From: 40-80 sp964503665
Lineage (GTDB): Bacteria > Bacteroidota > Bacteroidia > Flavobacteriales_D > Crocinitomicaceae
Assembly: GCA_964503665.1 (NCBI GenBank)
Contig: CAZDAR010000049.1
Coordinates: 1 to 17,347, forward strand
DNA length: 17,347 bases
Reading direction: 5' to 3'
Position 1 is the stretch's first letter. Each line of letters begins with the position of its first letter. The notes beneath the pieces are model-generated. The model was not told where the DNA came from and searched no databases. It saw nothing but the letters and a program-made list of their open reading frames with translations. Positions 13,699 through 17,347 of this stretch are shown piece by piece. Made by a program: the position numbers and the translations under genes.

Positions 13699-15822
13699 AT
13701 GGTTCCACAAGTAACCCAAGAAATTATCAAATTAGAGGACGGTCGTACCATAACTATCGAAACCGGAAAGCTTGCGAAGCAAGCTGACGGTTCGGTGGTT
13801 GTTCGTATGGGAGATTGTATGCTACTTGCAACAGTTGTAGCTGCAAAGACTGCAAAGCCAGGCACAGATTTCTTGCCACTTACGATAGATTATCGTGAGA
13901 AGTTTGCCGCTGCAGGTCGTTTCCCTGGAGGTTTCTTCAAGCGTGAAGCACGTCCGAGTGATCAAGAAGTATTAACTATGCGATTAGTGGATAGAGTTCT
14001 TCGTCCGCTATTTCCTTCAGATTATCACTGCGAAGTTCAGGTAATGATTCAGTTGATGTCTTTTGACGATCAGGTAATGCCAGATGCACTCGCAGGACTA
14101 GCAGCTTCTGCTGCGCTAGCCGTTTCTGATGTGCCATTTTATAACTACATCTCAGAGGTGAGAGTAGGTAGAGTAAATGGACAACTTATCATTAACCCAA
14201 CAACAGCCCAATTACAAGAGTCTGATCTAGATATGATGATCGGAGCAACTAATGATTCTGTTGCGATGGTTGAAGGTGAGATGCTAGAAATCTCAGAACA
14301 AGAAATGATTGAGGCAATTAAATTTGCGCACGAAGCTATTAAGGTTCAAATCAAAGCACAAGAATCTCTTAGAGGCAAACTTAATCTTTCGTACAGAGAG
14401 TACGAAGGTGATAAAGTTGACGAGAATATTAAGTCAACAATATTTACTGCTGCTTATGACAAAGCATTTACCATCGCTTCTGAACCAAGTGCAAAACACG
14501 AAAGAACAGATAAATTCATCGCTCTAGAAGAAGAAGTAAAAGCTCTTTTCTCTGAAGAAGAACTCGAAGAGAATGCGGATTTAATTCATATGTACTGGCA
14601 TGAAGTACAAAAAGAAGCGGTTAGAAACGTCATTCTAGATAAAGGTATGCGTCTTGACGGAAGAAGAACAGACGAAATTAGACCTATCTGGTGTGAGGTT
14701 GATTATTTGCCTTCTACACACGGTTCGGCAATTTTTACTAGAGGAGAAACTCAAGCTTTAGCTACGGTTACTCTTGGTACTTCTCGTGAAGCAAACCAAA
14801 TAGATTCGCCTTCTCAACAAGGAGAAGAGAAATTCTACTTGCACTACAACTTCCCTCCATTCTCAACAGGTGAAGCTAGACCTTTAAGAGGAACTTCAAG
14901 AAGAGAAGTAGGACACGGAAATTTAGCACAAAGAGCACTTAAAAACATGATTCCTGTTGAGAATCCGTACACTATCAGAATTGTTTCTGAAGTACTGGAA
15001 TCAAACGGTTCATCATCAATGGCTACTGTTTGTGCAGGAACACTTGCACTTATGGATGCAGGAGTACAGATTAAGAAACCAGTGTCTGGAATTGCAATGG
15101 GACTTATCACTGACGGAGAGCGTTTTGCAGTTCTTTCAGATATCTTAGGGGATGAAGATCACCTTGGCGATATGGACTTTAAAGTAACAGGTACTAAAGA
15201 CGGTATCACAGCTTGTCAGATGGATATCAAAATCGACGGACTTCGTTATGATATTATGGAGCAAGCCCTAGAGCAAGCTCGTGTAGGTCGTTTACATATC
15301 TTAGACAGAATTATAGATACATTGGCTCAGCCAAAAGAAACGGTTAAGAAACACTCGCCTAAGATTATCAAGATGACTATCCCTAAAGATTACATCGGAG
15401 CTATCATAGGTCCTGGAGGTAAAAATATTCAGGCACTTCAAGCTGAAACCGGAACTACTATAGTAATTAACGAGGAAGATGATTTAGGTATCATCGAGAT
15501 ACTGGGTGTTTCTCCAGAAGGTATGGAAAAAGCTATCGCTTCTATTCAGAATGCAATCTTCGCTCCAATTGAGGGAGAGACCTATACTGTAAAAGTGGTA
15601 AAAATGCTTGACTTTGGTGCGGTAGTTGAATTCGTTCCAGGTAAAGAAACATTATTGCATGTATCAGAGCTAGATTGGTCACGCGTAGAAAATGTAACTG
15701 ATGTTGTAAACATGGGTGACATACTCGAGGTGAAGTATTTAGGGATTGATCCTAAGACTAAAAAAGCAAAAGTGTCTAGAAAAGCTTTAATGCCTAGACC
15801 TCCTAGAGAAGATAAGAAATAA
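13699..15822 (+). CDS. pnp: Polyribonucleotide nucleotidyltransferase (PNPase)
   Basis: 707 aa, the usual length. Phosphorolytic 3'-5' RNA degradation, releasing nucleoside diphosphates, in the cytoplasm as a trimer. Layout: first RNase PH domain (about 12-145, containing GRFPGGFFKREARPSDQEVL split by nothing else), helical linker (about 145-310), second RNase PH domain (from GMRLDGRRTDEIRPI on) with GDEDHLGDMDF, where Asp487 and Asp493 are the catalytic acids, KH domain with the GPGG loop at 571-574, and S1 domain (about 626-697; YTVKVVKMLDFGAVVEF, LLHVSELDWSRV, LEVKYLGIDPKTKKAKVSRK). All domains are intact. It follows rpsO with its own apparent promoter and ends at a strong terminator. Confidence 0.97.
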   Translation: MVPQVTQEIIKLEDGRTITIETGKLAKQADGSVVVRMGDCMLLATVVAAKTAKPGTDFLPLTIDYREKFAAAGRFPGGFFKREARPSDQEVLTMRLVDRVLRPLFPSDYHCEVQVMIQLMSFDDQVMPDALAGLAASAALAVSDVPFYNYISEVRVGRVNGQLIINPTTAQLQESDLDMMIGATNDSVAMVEGEMLEISEQEMIEAIKFAHEAIKVQIKAQESLRGKLNLSYREYEGDKVDENIKSTIFTAAYDKAFTIASEPSAKHERTDKFIALEEEVKALFSEEELEENADLIHMYWHEVQKEAVRNVILDKGMRLDGRRTDEIRPIWCEVDYLPSTHGSAIFTRGETQALATVTLGTSREANQIDSPSQQGEEKFYLHYNFPPFSTGEARPLRGTSRREVGHGNLAQRALKNMIPVENPYTIRIVSEVLESNGSSSMATVCAGTLALMDAGVQIKKPVSGIAMGLITDGERFAVLSDILGDEDHLGDMDFKVTGTKDGITACQMDIKIDGLRYDIMEQALEQARVGRLHILDRIIDTLAQPKETVKKHSPKIIKMTIPKDYIGAIIGPGGKNIQALQAETGTTIVINEEDDLGIIEILGVSPEGMEKAIASIQNAIFAPIEGETYTVKVVKMLDFGAVVEFVPGKETLLHVSELDWSRVENVTDVVNMGDILEVKYLGIDPKTKKAKVSRKALMPRPPREDKK

Positions 15823-15853
15823 GAATACTAATTAGCGTCTTTACGCCACGACA

Positions 15854-15890
15854 AAAGTCTGAAACTATATCTTTAGTTTCAGGCTTTTTT
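15854..15890 (+). terminator. pnp terminator
   Basis: 15854-15866 pairs with 15875-15887 (13 bp with one G-U, core CTGAAACT/AGTTTCAG) and is followed by a T run to 15890. A small GCGT/ACGC hairpin precedes it. Confidence 0.85.
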
Positions 15891-15933
15891 ATAGCATCAA
15901 TTTAGCACTTCCTAAGAAAATAATACACGGGAC

Positions 15934-15967
15934 AAAAAAAACCCGCTCGATTAACTCGAGCGGGTTT
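15934..15967 (-). terminator. Terminator of the M16 peptidase gene
   Basis: AAACCCGCTCGA (15939-15950) and TCGAGCGGGTTT (15956-15967) form a perfect 12-bp stem around a 5-nt loop. The A run at 15934-15941 gives the U tract on the minus strand, 24 nt after the peptidase stop. Confidence 0.9.
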
Positions 15968-15990
15968 ATAGTTTTTATGAAGGCTTCAGA

Positions 15991-17347
15991 TTATTTAAAA
16001 TCTGCATCCGTTACTCCTTCATTGATCTTCACTTCACTAATTTTTAGGTCTAAGTCAAACCCAACATTCTGAGTAATTGTGTGTGGAATGTTTATTCCTT
16101 TCACTACTTTATAGTCAGAGTAATAGGTATAGCTAGTTACTTGTTGTCCCATCATTTCAGCAGTTTGAGAAGTCGCTACCTTTAGTCCGGTAGTTACGTC
16201 ATAATAGAACTTAGAGTTTCCACTTTTCACGACATACGCATCTTTACCGTCAACTACTTCAATAGATTCAACAACAACTCCTGGCTCTTTTAGTAAAAGA
16301 GTTTCAGAGAAAGGCGCTAATTCCATTTTAACATCGACTAGGTCTTCAGCGCTTAAGTCAGTACGTTGACCTTGTTGTGTAGTATATCCTTTGTTTCCGT
16401 TAATGACTTGTTTCTGTAAAGAACCCATTCCTTCCATGGCTATCTCTTGCATAAATTTACCTTCTGCCCTTTTGATAGATATAGAAATCGGAGCTGGTGC
16501 ACCTGGTATAGTTGCTTTTCCAAGCATAGAAATAGTTTTAACTTTCGCTACCGCAGCCTCTCCACCTACAGCTTTGATGTAAGCATCTAGAACTACTTTT
16601 GGAGTAATACTTGGGGCAACCGCTTTTGCCTGTGGCTTATCAGTTGGGTTACCATATTTGTCAAAGTAGAAAATTGGAATTCCTAATTTTTCGAGAGGAG
16701 CAATTACTTCACTACCTTTTCCTACAATTACGATTCGTGAATTATCATAAGAGAAATACTTATTAGCTACTCTTTGAATATCTTCAACAGTTACAGCGTT
16801 TATATTAGCAATATAGTTTTCGTAGAAATTCTCAGGTAGGTTATGCAACAAGGCGTTTAGAGCTAGACGTGCAACAGTTTGTGGTTTTTCGATACTCATC
16901 ACAAAGTTTCCGATGTATCCTGCTTTAGTGTTTTTCAACATTTCAGGATCAACTTTTTCTGTACGGATTCTTTTGATTTCTTTCATGAATTCAACTACTG
17001 CACTATCAGTCACTGAGTTACGCACAGAAGAAGAAGCTGAGAACGTAGAAATATAACGCGTAGCTCCGATTCCAGAACGCGCTCCATAAGTCCAACCGTG
17101 AGCTTCACGTAGGTTCATGTTTAAGTAAGAGTTGAAGTCACCTCCTAAGATTTGGTTTGCCAATAAAACGGCAAAATAATCTTTATCAGTCATCTTCATT
17201 TTGTTCAAGTTGATAAGAGAGATCTCAGACTGAACTGCATTTGGCATGTCAACAAAGTTAATTTGAGTATACTGAACGTCTTTAGGGTCAGAGTAATCAA
17301 TTTTTGGTGAATTTCCTTTTTTCCAAGCTCCAAAATGTTTCTCAATA
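15991..17347 (-). CDS. M16-family (pitrilysin-like) zinc peptidase with C-terminal LolA-like domain, partial
   Basis: The reading frame is open through the right edge of the window: before Met at 17247 it continues as HFGAWKKGNSPKIDYSDPKD and on, so the N-terminal part lies outside. Visible first is the second, partner-type M16 domain (ILGGDFNSYLNMNLREAHGW, then TYGARSGIG; YIGNFVMSIEKPQTVA; VTVEDIQRVANKYF). It is followed by about 200 residues of a beta-rich domain (from TPKVVLDAYIKAVGG; GKFMQEIAMEGMG; FYYDVTTGLKV; HTITQNVG) resembling the LolA/lipoprotein-sorting fold. The zinc motif HXXEH is not in the visible part, so activity cannot be judged. It is probably exported, with the signal peptide off-window. 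It has its own terminator and converges with pnp. Confidence 0.88.
   Translation of the reverse strand, partial: IEKHFGAWKKGNSPKIDYSDPKDVQYTQINFVDMPNAVQSEISLINLNKMKMTDKDYFAVLLANQILGGDFNSYLNMNLREAHGWTYGARSGIGATRYISTFSASSSVRNSVTDSAVVEFMKEIKRIRTEKVDPEMLKNTKAGYIGNFVMSIEKPQTVARLALNALLHNLPENFYENYIANINAVTVEDIQRVANKYFSYDNSRIVIVGKGSEVIAPLEKLGIPIFYFDKYGNPTDKPQAKAVAPSITPKVVLDAYIKAVGGEAAVAKVKTISMLGKATIPGAPAPISISIKRAEGKFMQEIAMEGMGSLQKQVINGNKGYTTQQGQRTDLSAEDLVDVKMELAPFSETLLLKEPGVVVESIEVVDGKDAYVVKSGNSKFYYDVTTGLKVATSQTAEMMGQQVTSYTYYSDYKVVKGINIPHTITQNVGFDLDLKISEVKINEGVTDADFK

Overview
The window looks like an AT-rich Bacteroidetes chromosome, most likely a flavobacterium. The reasons are promoters with the Bacteroidetes -7 box TAnnTTTG, weak Shine-Dalgarno signals, a lipoprotein with an SSDD stretch after the lipobox cysteine, a type IX secretion (T9SS) C-terminal sorting domain, and a flavobacterial-type core block rlmD / FHS sugar transporter / rpsO / pnp / M16 peptidase. 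Roughly 1-9200 is accessory DNA and roughly 9430-17347 is core.

Accessory part 1 (1-4745). After about 380 bases of AT-rich DNA with no gene comes a long nested hairpin (382-497). Then follows a tightly packed four-gene operon: a DndC-type sulfurtransferase (DNA phosphorothioation), a PIN-GNAT-EVE-like fusion, an ASCH protein, and an endonuclease with an N-terminal domain resembling the ScoMcrA sulfur-binding domain followed by HNH. The last three genes overlap by 4 and 1 nt. No dndA, dndB, dndD or dndE is present. The operon therefore pairs one core enzyme of phosphorothioate DNA modification with two PUA-fold readers and a nuclease of the type expected to attack phosphorothioated DNA. This is the best candidate in the window for an undescribed modification, defence or toxin system.

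Accessory part 2 (4746-7345). A structured element resembling a flavobacterial conserved RNA (possibly Flavo-1) is followed by a small minus-strand gene. Next is a ParB-like gene that has lost its 5' end, overlapping a downstream gene for a probable PD-(D/E)XK-type nuclease. The pair ends in a 126-bp attC-like imperfect hairpin, followed by a 188-bp palindromic element with 21-bp perfect terminal inverted repeats flanking two opposed REP-like units.

Accessory part 3 (7346-9202). This holds a small surface lipoprotein, a single-domain XRE regulator, a shared terminator, and two minus-strand secreted-protein genes. Each of those two genes is broken by one frameshift that adding a single base to a homopolymer would repair.

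Core part (9429-17347). RlmD (23S rRNA m5U methyltransferase) converges on a lipoprotein plus FHS-family sugar transporter operon, and its terminator appears to lie inside the lipoprotein coding sequence. Divergently, rpsO and pnp each have recognisable promoters and terminators. An M16-family peptidase with a C-terminal LolA-like domain runs off the right edge on the minus strand.
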